Shown: one piece after another, positions 26,162-34,523 of the stretch | How positions within the stretch are numbered: position 1 is the first letter of the stretch | How the letters are laid out: the number at the start of each line of letters is the position of its first letter | Assembly: GCF_000959365.1 (NCBI RefSeq) | Contig: NZ_CP009556.1 | Coordinates: forward strand, 1,922,001 to 1,986,000 | Direction of reading: 5' to 3' | DNA from: Burkholderia oklahomensis C6786 | GTDB lineage: Bacteria > Pseudomonadota > Gammaproteobacteria > Burkholderiales > Burkholderiaceae | Length of the DNA stretch: 64,000 nucleotides | Made by a program: the position numbers and the translations under genes | Notes under the pieces: model-generated | Told to the model about the DNA's origin: nothing | Seen by the model: the letters and a program-made list of their open reading frames with translations, nothing else | The model's database searches: none

Positions 26162-27007
26162 TCAAGCCTCGACCGGTTCGCCGAACCGGCTCCAGTCGTA
26201 GCTCACGCCCAGTTCGATGCGCACCGCCGCCTCGACGAGATCGACGCTGTGCCGATCCGCAATCGCATTCGCGCGCTCGATCATCGTCTCGAGCGACGGC
26301 AGCGGCGCGTCGCCTTTCCACGCGAAGCCGATCAGATTGAGCGCGCTGTCCTCGGCGGGCGCGAGCGTCGCCGACGCGCCGAACACGTCGCGCAGCGCGG
26401 CGAGGCAGTCGGCGACGCGCGGATCGTCGGTCAGCAGATTCACGACGAGCACGCCGCCTTCGGCGAGATGACGATGGCAGTCGGCATAGAACTGCCGGTT
26501 GCCGAGCTCGTACGGCAGGCCGGCGGCGTCGAAGCCGTCGACGATCAGCACGTCGGCGCACGCATCGCCCGACGCGACGTAACGGGCGCCGTCGGCGCAC
26601 AGAACCGCGAAGCGCGCGTCGTCGGGCGGAATCCGGAACCGGTCGCGCAGCGCGATCACGTCCGGATTGATTTCGACCGACGTGATCTGCGTATCGGGCA
26701 GATGCCGGTGGCAATACTTCGCGAGCGAGCCGCCGCCCAAGCCGATCATCGCGATCCGGCGCGGCTCGGGACGCAGCAGCAGAAAGCCCATCACCGTGCG
26801 CGTGTAGCCGAGCGCGAGCAGGTCGGGGCTGTCGGCGTACATGCAGCTTTGCATGCCGCGGTCGTCGAAGCACAGCGACACGAGGTGCGGCGTTTCGATC
26901 ACGACCGGCGAGTTTGCGCGCCCGCAGCGGTGCGGGGCGGACAGCGGCTCGGACGCGTTCGCGGACATGCCGGGAAAGCGTGGTCGCATCGGCCGATTCC
27001 CGCTCAT
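26162..27007 (-). CDS. Spermidine-synthase-like Rossmann protein
   Basis: A 281-residue SpeE-like fold. The nucleotide-binding motif is IGLGGGSLAKYCHRH followed by ITSVEINPDVIAL, with the equivalent of the catalytic-Asp loop at LIVDGFDAAGLPYEL. Real aminopropyltransferases have GGGDG and DSTDP; here the first is GGGSL and the second DGFDA, so polyamine synthesis is doubtful and another SAM-dependent role is possible. The ATG at 27007 overlaps the stop of the HPr-like gene as ATGA, which fixes the start and indicates coupling. Confidence 0.75.
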   Translation of the reverse strand: MSGNRPMRPRFPGMSANASEPLSAPHRCGRANSPVVIETPHLVSLCFDDRGMQSCMYADSPDLLALGYTRTVMGFLLLRPEPRRIAMIGLGGGSLAKYCHRHLPDTQITSVEINPDVIALRDRFRIPPDDARFAVLCADGARYVASGDACADVLIVDGFDAAGLPYELGNRQFYADCHRHLAEGGVLVVNLLTDDPRVADCLAALRDVFGASATLAPAEDSALNLIGFAWKGDAPLPSLETMIERANAIADRHSVDLVEAAVRIELGVSYDWSRFGEPVEA

Positions 27008-27267
27008 CGGCTCGCGGTCAGCAACGAAGCCAGCGAATCGAGCGCGTCGTCCTCGTCGGGGCCGCTCGACAGGATCTGCATCTGCGTGCCGCACTTCGCG
27101 CGCAGCGCGACGACGGACATCACGTCCTTCGCGTTCGCGCGCCGGCCGTTCGCGACGACGACGATGTCGCTCTGAAAGCGGCCGGCCGCGCCGGCGAGCG
27201 TTTGACCGGCGAGCGCGGCGTCGTAGCGCCCCCATTTCGGGCCGATCTCGATCAATGCTTGTGCCAC
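27004..27267 (-). CDS. HPr-fold protein lacking the active-site His
   Basis: An 87-residue protein with the HPr fold pattern: AGRFQSDIVVVANGRRANAK followed by DVMSVVALRAKCGTQMQIL aligns with the HPr second half around the regulatory Ser region. At the normal GLHARPA phospho-His loop it reads WGRYDAA, so the PTS phospho-acceptor His15 is absent. It cannot be a normal phosphocarrier; a binding or regulatory role is more likely. It starts with GTG at 27267 behind a GAAGGA ribosome site and overlaps the spermidine-synthase-like gene by 4 bases. Confidence 0.7.
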   Translation of the reverse strand: MAQALIEIGPKWGRYDAALAGQTLAGAAGRFQSDIVVVANGRRANAKDVMSVVALRAKCGTQMQILSSGPDEDDALDSLASLLTASR

Positions 27268-27330
27268 CAGGATTCCTTCAAGTAATTCATCGCGCGCCGG
27301 CCGTTCCGTCCGGCTTTCGCGCGTGCCTGC

Positions 27331-27777
27331 TCAGTGCATGGAGCGGGCCTGCGCACGGGCGAGGAACGCGAGCAATTCGCCGTCCCATGCGTCATCCTGC
27401 AGGACGATCTTCGCCGTGTCGAGCGGCTTCATGTCGCGGTTCAAATGCATGAGGAAGAGCGACCGGGGCGGGCACGGCCGGCGGAAGAAGTGCCCGTCGT
27501 CGTCGAGGAAGAGGCACGGGCGCTGCCGGATCCGCGCGCTCGAGACCGAGATGCGGTCCAGCACGTGGCGTGCCGATTCCTTCGGGTAGACGAAGATGAC
27601 GTTCGTGCCGAGCGCTTCGAGGCGCTCGCAGGCGTCCGCGAAGCGGTACAGCATCTGGAAGCCGCGCTCGCCGCTCCGGCCGACGCCGACGATCACGAGC
27701 CCCTGCGCGCCCATCACGTCCCGCGGCTCGCGACGCGCGTAGTCGTGCGCCAGGAGCGCTACATGCATGTCGAACAT
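27331..27777 (-). CDS. Conserved hypothetical, possibly thioredoxin-like fold
   Basis: A 148-residue soluble protein. Alternating strand/helix pattern: AQGLVIVGVGRSGERGFQML, then a helix, then TNVIFVYPKES, then RPCLFLDDDGHFF. This is reminiscent of thioredoxin-like domains but lacks a CxxC. I do not recognise a specific family. The start at 27777 is chosen because longer starts add Arg/Pro-rich sequence. It lies about 60 bases upstream of the HPr-like gene on the same strand, so may lead that operon. A strong inverted repeat lies about 104-133 bases upstream. Confidence 0.65.
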   Translation of the reverse strand: MFDMHVALLAHDYARREPRDVMGAQGLVIVGVGRSGERGFQMLYRFADACERLEALGTNVIFVYPKESARHVLDRISVSSARIRQRPCLFLDDDGHFFRRPCPPRSLFLMHLNRDMKPLDTAKIVLQDDAWDGELLAFLARAQARSMH

Positions 27778-27880
27778 GCGTGCCTCCGGGACGGGCCGCG
27801 CATCGGACGGCGCGTGCAGTTGAGCCAATCGCCGAACGGGGCCGGCGCGCGATCGATCATTTTCGTGCCAAGGGATGTAT

Positions 27881-27910
27881 ATGCACATAACATTAACATG
27901 GTATGTGCAT
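27881..27910. promoter_or_regulatory. 9-12-9 inverted repeat, candidate operator
   Basis: ATGCACATA and TATGTGCAT, perfect 9-base arms separated by 12 bases, in a locally AT-rich stretch upstream of the gene starting at 27777. The symmetry suggests a dimeric regulator site; no regulator is assigned. Confidence 0.45.
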
Positions 27911-28306
27911 GTTCGAAAAGTGGGCGCGTGCATCGAACGAGGCCGGCCGAGGTGCGAGAAGGGGGGGCGGCGCGCACTCCGGCGCCTGACGAACGGCTTT
28001 CGGAATAAATGTGCAACTGGCCGTCGCGGCTTGCGCGACACGGTTGCCGGCTTTGGCTCATGGCCGGCCGGGTGGCGGCGAGCGCCGGTATTCGGAACCT
28101 GAAATTGCTTTCGCTCTCGGGCCCGGGACGCCGGACCCGGATCGCGAACCTGTCGTTCGGGCGGGGCGTGCAAGGCGGCGTGCGGTGATCGCGCAGCGCA
28201 GCGCCGAGCCAGGCAGGCAGCCCCCGCCCGAGCCCGCGCCGGCAGCCGCCGCCCATCTGAGCGTGCGATTCGACGCCGGCGGGCGCCGCCGCGCGCCCGC
28301 GCGCCA
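27911..28306. other. Intergenic, nothing recognised
   Basis: About 400 bases between the DUF1275 gene end and the operator-bearing promoter region. Very GC-rich with only shadow frames; no clear terminator seen. Confidence 0.4.
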
Positions 28307-29080
28307 TCAATGCGCGCGCCCGTCGCCCGGCCGGCTCGCCCATTCGCGCAGATCGTCGAGCATCGGCACGCCGGCCAGCACGACGAGGAGGCCGGCGAGC
28401 GGGATCGTCACCGAGTAGCCGACATGCTTGAAGCCGAGCGCGCCCGCGAGGCCGCCGGCGAAGAACATCGCCAGCATCGCGCCGAGCACGCGCAGCTTCT
28501 GCCGGTTCGCGTACACATCGGGCTCGCCGGGCCCGGCTTGCGTCGAATTCCAGTAGAACAGCTTGCCGAGCTCGATGCCGAGATCGGTGACGATGCCTGT
28601 CATGTGCGTCGTACGGATCTCGGCGTTCGAGAGCTTCGTGATGATCGCGTTCTGCAGGCCCATGATGAAGCACAGCAGGACGACGGTGACGGGCACGAAG
28701 AACGCCCGCCAGAGCGCGAGATGGCTGCCGAGCAGGCCGAAGCACAGCAGCAGGAACGCCTCGAGCAGCAGCGGGAACGCGTAGCGGCTGTGCAGCCGCT
28801 TGCGCCGCCCCCAGTTGACGAGCACGGCCGACGAGGCGGCGCCGAGCAGGAACGACGCGAGCGACGCGACCCCGGCGAACACGAGCACGATGTTGCCGAG
28901 CGCCGCCTGATCGGCGATCGCCGACACGATCCCGCTCATGTGCGACGTGTACTGCTTGACGGCAAGGAAGCCGCCGGCGTTCGCGGCGCCCGCGACGAAC
29001 GCGAGGGAAAAGCCGAGGTGCCGGTTGGCGTCGAGATTGCGATCCTTTCCGGCGAGACTGCGAAAGTAGGCGACTGGCAT
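28307..29080 (-). CDS. YoaK/DUF1275 membrane protein
   Basis: A 257-residue inner-membrane protein with about six transmembrane segments. Family landmarks are GFSLAFVAGAANAGGFLAVK and TSHMSGIVSAIADQA near the N-terminus, and MGLQNAIITKLSNAEIRTTH followed by MTGIVTDLGIELGK in the second half; the two halves form an internal repeat. Members of DUF1275 have no established biochemical role. It is divergent from the Hyf-like operon, and a perfect 7-5-7 inverted repeat lies 147 bases upstream of its start. Confidence 0.88.
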   Translation of the reverse strand: MPVAYFRSLAGKDRNLDANRHLGFSLAFVAGAANAGGFLAVKQYTSHMSGIVSAIADQAALGNIVLVFAGVASLASFLLGAASSAVLVNWGRRKRLHSRYAFPLLLEAFLLLCFGLLGSHLALWRAFFVPVTVVLLCFIMGLQNAIITKLSNAEIRTTHMTGIVTDLGIELGKLFYWNSTQAGPGEPDVYANRQKLRVLGAMLAMFFAGGLAGALGFKHVGYSVTIPLAGLLVVLAGVPMLDDLREWASRPGDGRAH

Positions 29081-29456
29081 GGCGTGGCGGCGGATGGTCC
29101 TGCGCGTCCTGCTCGCATGTCCGGGGACCCGCGTGTTCGAGCGCCGAGTAGTCGCGACGCGACGCGTACCGGGGAGCGAGCGATGCGTATCGACGCGTAT
29201 GGTGACAGATCGGCAATGGTGCTAGGATGATAACGCCATTATCATACTCTTGTAACGAAATGGTCCTGAGATGACGCCCGGCTCGACGCACCGAATCGAA
29301 GAGGAGAAAGAGAAGACGCGCTGCCCGAGCGCGCGTCGTCCACGCTGCGGCGCCGCATGCGCGCGGCTTTTCGCCGCTTGCACGGCGTGCGGCGCTTCGC
29401 CATACTCGTTCGAACGTCCGTTGGCGCGACGCTAGGCGATCCGCGAGTCAGACAAC
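29081..29456. other. Divergent promoter region of DUF1275 and hyf-like genes
   Basis: About 375 bases between divergent starts. It contains the inverted repeat at 29227-29245 (ATGATAA-CGCCA-TTATCAT), which could control either gene. Otherwise no gene seen. Confidence 0.5.
29227..29245. promoter_or_regulatory. 7-5-7 inverted repeat, candidate operator
   Basis: ATGATAA-CGCCA-TTATCAT, perfect arms, 19 bases overall. Length and AT-rich arms are Fur-box-like, but the centre does not fit well. It lies between the divergent DUF1275 and hyfB-like genes. Confidence 0.4.
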
Positions 29457-31463
29457 ATGGAACAGGGCCTGCTTCTCCGATGCGTGCTGCTCGTCGCCCT
29501 CGCGTGGCTCGTGCTCGGCTGCGCCGGACTCGCGAACTTGCGCCGCACCGGCGTGATCGCACACGGGCTCTTTCCGCTCGGCGCGCTCGCCGGGCTCGCG
29601 CTGGCGGGCGTCGGCTTCGCCGGCGTGTTCGCCGCGCCGGCCACCGTCGTGCTGCCGCTCGGCCTGCCCGATCTGCCGTTCCATCTGCGCGTCGACGCGC
29701 TGTCTTCCTATTTCCTGTTCGTGCTCGGCGTGGTGACGGCGGGCGTCGGCGCATTCTCGTCCGGCTATTTCCGCAAGGGCGAGGGCACGGCGCCCGGCCT
29801 CATCTGCTTCGAATACCACGTCTGCGTTGCGAGCATGGTGCTCTTGCTCGTCGCGGACGACGCCTATTGCTTCATGGTCGCGTGGGAGACGCTGACGCTG
29901 TCGGCAACCTTCCTCGTGATGACGAACCACCGGATCGCCGAGATCCGCCGCGCCGCGTTCCTGTATTTCCTGATCTCGCACGTCGGCGCGCTCGCGCTCC
30001 TGCTGTGCTTCGGGCTGCTGCAGGCGGGCACGGGCGACTATACGTTCGCGAACATGCGCGTCCAGCATCTCGACGGGCTCGCCGCATCGGCCGCGTTCGT
30101 GCTCGCGCTCGTCGGCTTTGGCGCGAAGGCGGGCATCTTCCCGCTGCACGTGTGGCTGCCGGACGCGCATCCGGCCGCGCCGTCGCCCGTGTCCGCGCTG
30201 CTGAGCGGCTTCGTGCTGAAGGTCGGCCTGTACGGGATCCTGCGGACGGTCCTCGATCTGCTGCACGTGCAGGTTGCATGGTGGGGCGTGCTGATGCTCG
30301 CGCTCGGCCTCTTCAGCGCGCTGCTCGGCGTCGTGTTCAGCACGATCCAGACCGACATGAAGCGGCTGCTCGCGTACTCGTCGATCGACAACATCGGCCT
30401 GATGTGCGTGAGCCTCGGCCTCACGATCCTGTTCCTCGGCTACCGTCTGCCCGCGCTCGCCGCGCTGTCGCTGACGGCGCTGCTGTATCAGATCGTCGCG
30501 CACGCGTGCTTCAAGAGCCTGCTGTTCCTCGGTACGGGCGCGGTGCTGCACGCGACGGGCGAGCGCAATCTCGGGCGGCTCGGCGGCCTGATCCGTTTCA
30601 TGCCGTGGACCGCCTGGGCGATGCTCGCCGCCGTCGCCGCGAGCGCGGGGCTGCCGCCGTCGAGCGGCTTCGTGTCGGAGTGGCTGCTCGTGCAGAGCTT
30701 CCTCTTCACGCCGGGCCTGCCCGATTCCGTGCTCGGGATGACAGTGCCGCTCGTCGCCGCGCTCGTCGCGCTGACCGCGGCGCTCGCGGGCTACACGATG
30801 GTCAAGTTCTTCGGCATCGTCTTCCTCGGCCAGCCGCGCGAGGCGAAGCTCGAGCGCGCGCGCGACGCGAGCCCGTGGGAGCGCGTCGCGTTCTGCTGGT
30901 TCGCGGCGGCGAGCGTGCTGCTCGGCCTCGCGCCCGTCCAGTACGTGAAGGTGCTCGACGCGGTGACGCGCTCGCTGATCGGCGCGGGCATCGCCGGCGT
31001 CAACCACGGCTGGCTGCTGTTCGCGCCCGTGTCCACCGCGCGCGCGAGCTACATGCCGGCGCTCTTCATGCTGTTCTTCCTCGCGTGCTGCGCGCTCGCG
31101 TGGCTGCTCGTGCGACGCTTCTACCACGGGCGTCTGCGGCGCTCGGCGCCATGGTCGTGCGGCCATCCGTTCGTGACCGCGCGGATGCAGGATACGGCCG
31201 AAGGCTTCGGCCAGCCGATCCGCGAGATCTTCACGCCGTTCTTCCGGATCGAGCGGCGGCTGCCGTCGCCGTACGACGGGCGCCCGGAATACCGGATGAG
31301 CGTCGCGGACCGCACGTGGCATCTGCTCTACGAGCCGATCGCCGCGCTCGTGAACCGTGTCGCGGCGCTCGTCGGGCTGCTGCAGACGGGCCGCATCGCG
31401 ATCTATCTGACGTACAGCTTCGTCGTGCTGATCGTTCTCCTGACGGTGGTGAGACGATGGTGA
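29457..31463 (+). CDS. hyfB: HyfB-like antiporter subunit of an Ehr complex
   Basis: A 668-residue polytopic membrane protein of the Mrp-antiporter/NuoL-M family, about 16 helices. Proton-pathway landmarks include VAWETLTLSATFLVM (conserved Glu), FGAKAGIFPLHVWLPDAHPA and QTDMKRLLAYSSIDNIGLM. Length and C-terminal extension match HyfB of hydrogenase-4. In group 4 complexes this subunit translocates H+ or Na+ driven by the peripheral arm. It is the first gene of a six-gene operon; its TGA overlaps the hyfC-like ATG by 7 bases. A weak GAG-type ribosome site precedes the ATG. Confidence 0.88.
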   Translation: MEQGLLLRCVLLVALAWLVLGCAGLANLRRTGVIAHGLFPLGALAGLALAGVGFAGVFAAPATVVLPLGLPDLPFHLRVDALSSYFLFVLGVVTAGVGAFSSGYFRKGEGTAPGLICFEYHVCVASMVLLLVADDAYCFMVAWETLTLSATFLVMTNHRIAEIRRAAFLYFLISHVGALALLLCFGLLQAGTGDYTFANMRVQHLDGLAASAAFVLALVGFGAKAGIFPLHVWLPDAHPAAPSPVSALLSGFVLKVGLYGILRTVLDLLHVQVAWWGVLMLALGLFSALLGVVFSTIQTDMKRLLAYSSIDNIGLMCVSLGLTILFLGYRLPALAALSLTALLYQIVAHACFKSLLFLGTGAVLHATGERNLGRLGGLIRFMPWTAWAMLAAVAASAGLPPSSGFVSEWLLVQSFLFTPGLPDSVLGMTVPLVAALVALTAALAGYTMVKFFGIVFLGQPREAKLERARDASPWERVAFCWFAAASVLLGLAPVQYVKVLDAVTRSLIGAGIAGVNHGWLLFAPVSTARASYMPALFMLFFLACCALAWLLVRRFYHGRLRRSAPWSCGHPFVTARMQDTAEGFGQPIREIFTPFFRIERRLPSPYDGRPEYRMSVADRTWHLLYEPIAALVNRVAALVGLLQTGRIAIYLTYSFVVLIVLLTVVRRW

Positions 31464-32407
31464 CCGCATCCGGCATCCTGTCGCAGACGCTCGAGATTCT
31501 CGTCGCGCTCGCGGCCGCGCCGCTGTTGACGGGCTGGGTCAACCAGTGCCGCGCGTGGCTGCAGAACCGCCGCGCGCCGAGCATCTGGCAGCCGTACCGG
31601 ATGCTGCACAAGCTGTTCAACAAGGAATCGGTCGTCGTGGAGCACGCGAGCCCGCTGTTTCGCGGCGCGCCTTACGTCGTGTGGGCGGCGATGACGCTCG
31701 CGTGCGCGATCGTGCCGACGCTATCGACCGAACTGCCGTTCTCGCCCGCCGCCGACGCGATCGCGCTCGTCGGCCTGTTCGCGCTCGCGCGCGTCGCGCT
31801 GTCGCTCGCGGCGATGGATATCGGCACCGCGTTCGGCACGCTCGGCGCGCGCCGCGAGATGCTGATCGGCTTTCTCGCGGAGCCGGCGCTGCTGATGGTG
31901 CTGTTCTCGGCGTCGCTGATCACGCAATCGACGCTTCTGACGAGCATCGTCGCGACGCTCGGCCATCGCGAGCTCGTGATCTATCCGAGCCTCGCGTTCG
32001 CCGGGATCGCGTTCACGCTCGTATCGCTCGCGGAGAACGCGCGGCTGCCGGTCGACAACCCGGCGACGCACCTCGAGCTGACGATGATCCACGAGGCGCT
32101 GATCCTCGAATATTCGGGCCGCCATCTCGCGCTGATGGAATGGGCGGCGAGCCTCAAGCTCTTCGCGTATTCGTGCATCGGTCTCGCGCTCTTCATGCCG
32201 TGGGGGATCGCCGAGGCGGGCAATCCGCTCGCGCTGCTGCTCGCGCTGCCGGCGCTCTTCGTCAAGCTGCTGGTCGGCGGCGCGGCGCTCGCCGTCGTCG
32301 AGACGACGAACGCGAAGATGCGCCTTTTTCGCGTGCCCGAATTCCTCGCGACCGCGTTCCTGCTCGCGGTGATCGGCATGCTCGTCCATTTCCTGCTGGG
32401 GGCGTAG
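31457..32407 (+). CDS. hyfC: HyfC-like membrane subunit (NuoH family)
   Basis: A 316-residue NuoH/HycD/HyfC-type membrane subunit with about eight helices that anchors the soluble module. The family's quinone-chamber region is represented by ARLPVDNPATHLELTMIHEA, with acidic residues retained, and by GTLGARREMLIGFLAEPALL. The start at 31457 overlaps the upstream stop (ATGGTGA), and hyfE begins directly after its TAG. Length matches E. coli HyfC (about 320). Confidence 0.88.
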   Translation: MVTASGILSQTLEILVALAAAPLLTGWVNQCRAWLQNRRAPSIWQPYRMLHKLFNKESVVVEHASPLFRGAPYVVWAAMTLACAIVPTLSTELPFSPAADAIALVGLFALARVALSLAAMDIGTAFGTLGARREMLIGFLAEPALLMVLFSASLITQSTLLTSIVATLGHRELVIYPSLAFAGIAFTLVSLAENARLPVDNPATHLELTMIHEALILEYSGRHLALMEWAASLKLFAYSCIGLALFMPWGIAEAGNPLALLLALPALFVKLLVGGAALAVVETTNAKMRLFRVPEFLATAFLLAVIGMLVHFLLGA

Positions 32408-33067
32408 ATGCACGGCTACGCGACCCAGCTCATCAATTTCCTCGCGGCGATCCTGCTGTTGCTGTCGTTCGCGATGCTGAGCCAGCGGCGGATCCTGTCG
32501 CTGATCCACCTCTATACGCTGCAGGGCGTCGCGCTCGTGTCGGCGAACCTGATCCTGGGCTTCGTGACCGCGGACACGCACCTGTACGTGTCCGCCGCGC
32601 TCACGCTGCTGCTGAAGGTCGGACTGATCCCGTGGATCCTGTACCGGCTCGTGCAGCGGCTGAACGTGAAGGCCGACGTCGAGCCGCTTCTCAACATCCC
32701 GACGACGCTCGTCGCCGGCATCGCGCTCGTGATCGTCGCGTTCAACGTCGCGGCGCCGATCAGCCGGCTCGCCGAATCGGCCGCGCGCGGCACGCTCGGC
32801 ATCGCGCTCGCGTGCGTGCTGCTGTCGTTCATGATGATGATCACGCGCGCGAAGGCGATTCCGCAGGTGATCGGCTTCCTGTCGATGGAAAACGGTCTGT
32901 TCTTCGCGGCCGCGGCGGCGACGAACGGAATGCCGATGATCGTCGAGCTCGGGATCGGGCTCGACGTGCTCGTCGGCATCCTGATCCTCGGCGTGTTCAT
33001 GTTCCAGATCCGCGAGCAGTTCGACAGCCTCGACATCCACCATCTCGAGAAACTGAAAGATGATTGA
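32408..33067 (+). CDS. hyfE: HyfE-like membrane subunit (NuoK-related)
   Basis: A 219-residue membrane protein of the HyfE family, with about seven helices including a NuoK-like core (SVAMLSQRRILSLIHL-like opening; ENGLFFAAAAATNGMPMIVE with the conserved Glu). The C-terminus is soluble and charged (FDSLDIHHLEKLKDD). Its ATG starts at the base after the hyfC stop, and its end overlaps the hyfF start by 8 bases. Length matches E. coli HyfE (about 216). Confidence 0.87.
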   Translation: MHGYATQLINFLAAILLLLSFAMLSQRRILSLIHLYTLQGVALVSANLILGFVTADTHLYVSAALTLLLKVGLIPWILYRLVQRLNVKADVEPLLNIPTTLVAGIALVIVAFNVAAPISRLAESAARGTLGIALACVLLSFMMMITRAKAIPQVIGFLSMENGLFFAAAAATNGMPMIVELGIGLDVLVGILILGVFMFQIREQFDSLDIHHLEKLKDD

Positions 33068-34520
33068 CGTCTACGTCCTGCTGGCGTCGCTCGGCATTCC
33101 GCTCGTCGCGGGCGGCTGCCTTGCGTTCGTGCGGCGGCAGCTCGTCGCGCGCACGCTGAACGTCGGCTTCAGTTTCCTCACCTGCGCGGCGGCGCTGCTG
33201 CTCGCCGCCCGCACGGTCGCGCACGGGCCGATGTTCGCGCTGGACGGGCTGTTCTTCGTCGATCCGTTCAACGTGTTCCTCGTCGCGCTGACGGCGTTCG
33301 TCGGCTGGACGACGTCGCTGTTCTCGAATCCGTACATGCGCATCGAGCAGGACCGCGGCAAGATGAGCGACGGGCGGATGCGGCTCTATCACTGCATGTA
33401 TCAGCTGTTCATCTTCGCGATGCTGCTCGCACTGCTGACGAACAACGTCGGCGTGCTGTGGGTCGCGATGGAGGCGGCGACGCTCGCGACGGTGCTGCTC
33501 GTCAGCGTCTACCGGACCGCGGCGAGCCTCGAAGCCGCGTGGAAGTACTTCATCCTGTGCGGCGTCGGCATCGCGCAGGCGCTGTTCGGCACGATCCTCC
33601 TGTATCTCGCGGCGGGCCGGCGGCTCGCCGACGGCGACGCGCTGTTGTGGACGAGCCTGAACGCCGTCAAGGCGCAGCTCGATCCGACGATCATGTCGAT
33701 CGCATTCGTGTTCCTGCTCGTCGGCTACGGGACCAAGGTCGGGCTCGTGCCGATGCACAGCTGGCTGCCCGACGCGCACGCCGAGGGCCCGACGCCGATC
33801 TCGGCGGTGCTGTCCGGGCTGCTGCTGAACGTCGCGCTGTATGCGGTGCTGCGCTGCAAGGTGCTTGCCGACGGCGCGCTCGGCAACGGCCTGCCCGGCC
33901 ATCTGCTCGTCGGCTTCGGGCTCGTGTCGGTGCTCGTCGCATCGTTCTCGCTGTTCAGGCAGAAGGACGTGAAGCGGCTGTTTTCGTATTCGTCGATCGA
34001 GCACATGGGGCTGATGACGTTCGCGTTCGGCCTGGGCGGCCCGGTCGCGACGTTCGCCGGGCTGCTGCACATGACGGTTCATTCGCTCGTGAAGTCGGCG
34101 ATCTTCTTCACGGTCGGGCACGCGGCGCAGAAGGCGCGCACGCAGGCGATCGACGGCATACAAGGGCTTTTGAAGGTGAGTCCGACGGTGGGCTGGGGGA
34201 TGATGTTGGGCGCGCTCGCGATCCTCGGCATGCCGCCGTTCGGCGTGTTCGCGAGCGAATTCCTGATCCTGACGACGGCGATCGCGAAGCTGCCGTGGAG
34301 CGCGCCGCTCCTGCTCGCCGCGCTCGCGGCGGCGTTCGCGGCGATCTTCATGCGCGTGCAGGGCATGGTGTTCGGCGAATCGAACGTCGCGGCGCTCGAG
34401 CATCCGCCGGCGCTGTTGCCGGTATTCGTTCATCTCGGCCTCGGCTTGATGCTCGGGCTCTACGTGCCGCCGTATCTCGCGACCTGGTATCGGCAGGCGG
34501 CGGCGATGATTGCGGGGTAG
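33060..34520 (+). CDS. hyfF: HyfF-like antiporter subunit
   Basis: A 486-residue NuoN/M-type membrane subunit, about 14 helices. Landmarks: VLWVAMEAATLATVLLVSVY (conserved Glu), GYGTKVGLVPMHSWLPDAHA with the conserved Lys/His, and DVKRLFSYSSIEHMGLMTFA. This is the second antiporter-like subunit of the complex. There is no HyfD homologue, so this operon encodes two rather than three such subunits. It overlaps hyfE at its start, and the hyfG ATG follows its TAG after 3 bases. Confidence 0.87.
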   Translation: MIDVYVLLASLGIPLVAGGCLAFVRRQLVARTLNVGFSFLTCAAALLLAARTVAHGPMFALDGLFFVDPFNVFLVALTAFVGWTTSLFSNPYMRIEQDRGKMSDGRMRLYHCMYQLFIFAMLLALLTNNVGVLWVAMEAATLATVLLVSVYRTAASLEAAWKYFILCGVGIAQALFGTILLYLAAGRRLADGDALLWTSLNAVKAQLDPTIMSIAFVFLLVGYGTKVGLVPMHSWLPDAHAEGPTPISAVLSGLLLNVALYAVLRCKVLADGALGNGLPGHLLVGFGLVSVLVASFSLFRQKDVKRLFSYSSIEHMGLMTFAFGLGGPVATFAGLLHMTVHSLVKSAIFFTVGHAAQKARTQAIDGIQGLLKVSPTVGWGMMLGALAILGMPPFGVFASEFLILTTAIAKLPWSAPLLLAALAAAFAAIFMRVQGMVFGESNVAALEHPPALLPVFVHLGLGLMLGLYVPPYLATWYRQAAAMIAG

Positions 34521-34523
34521 GCG

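Noticed and set aside
26162..27007. True spermidine synthase
   Set aside because: The GGGDG and DSTDP motifs are altered, so the name is limited to spermidine-synthase-like.
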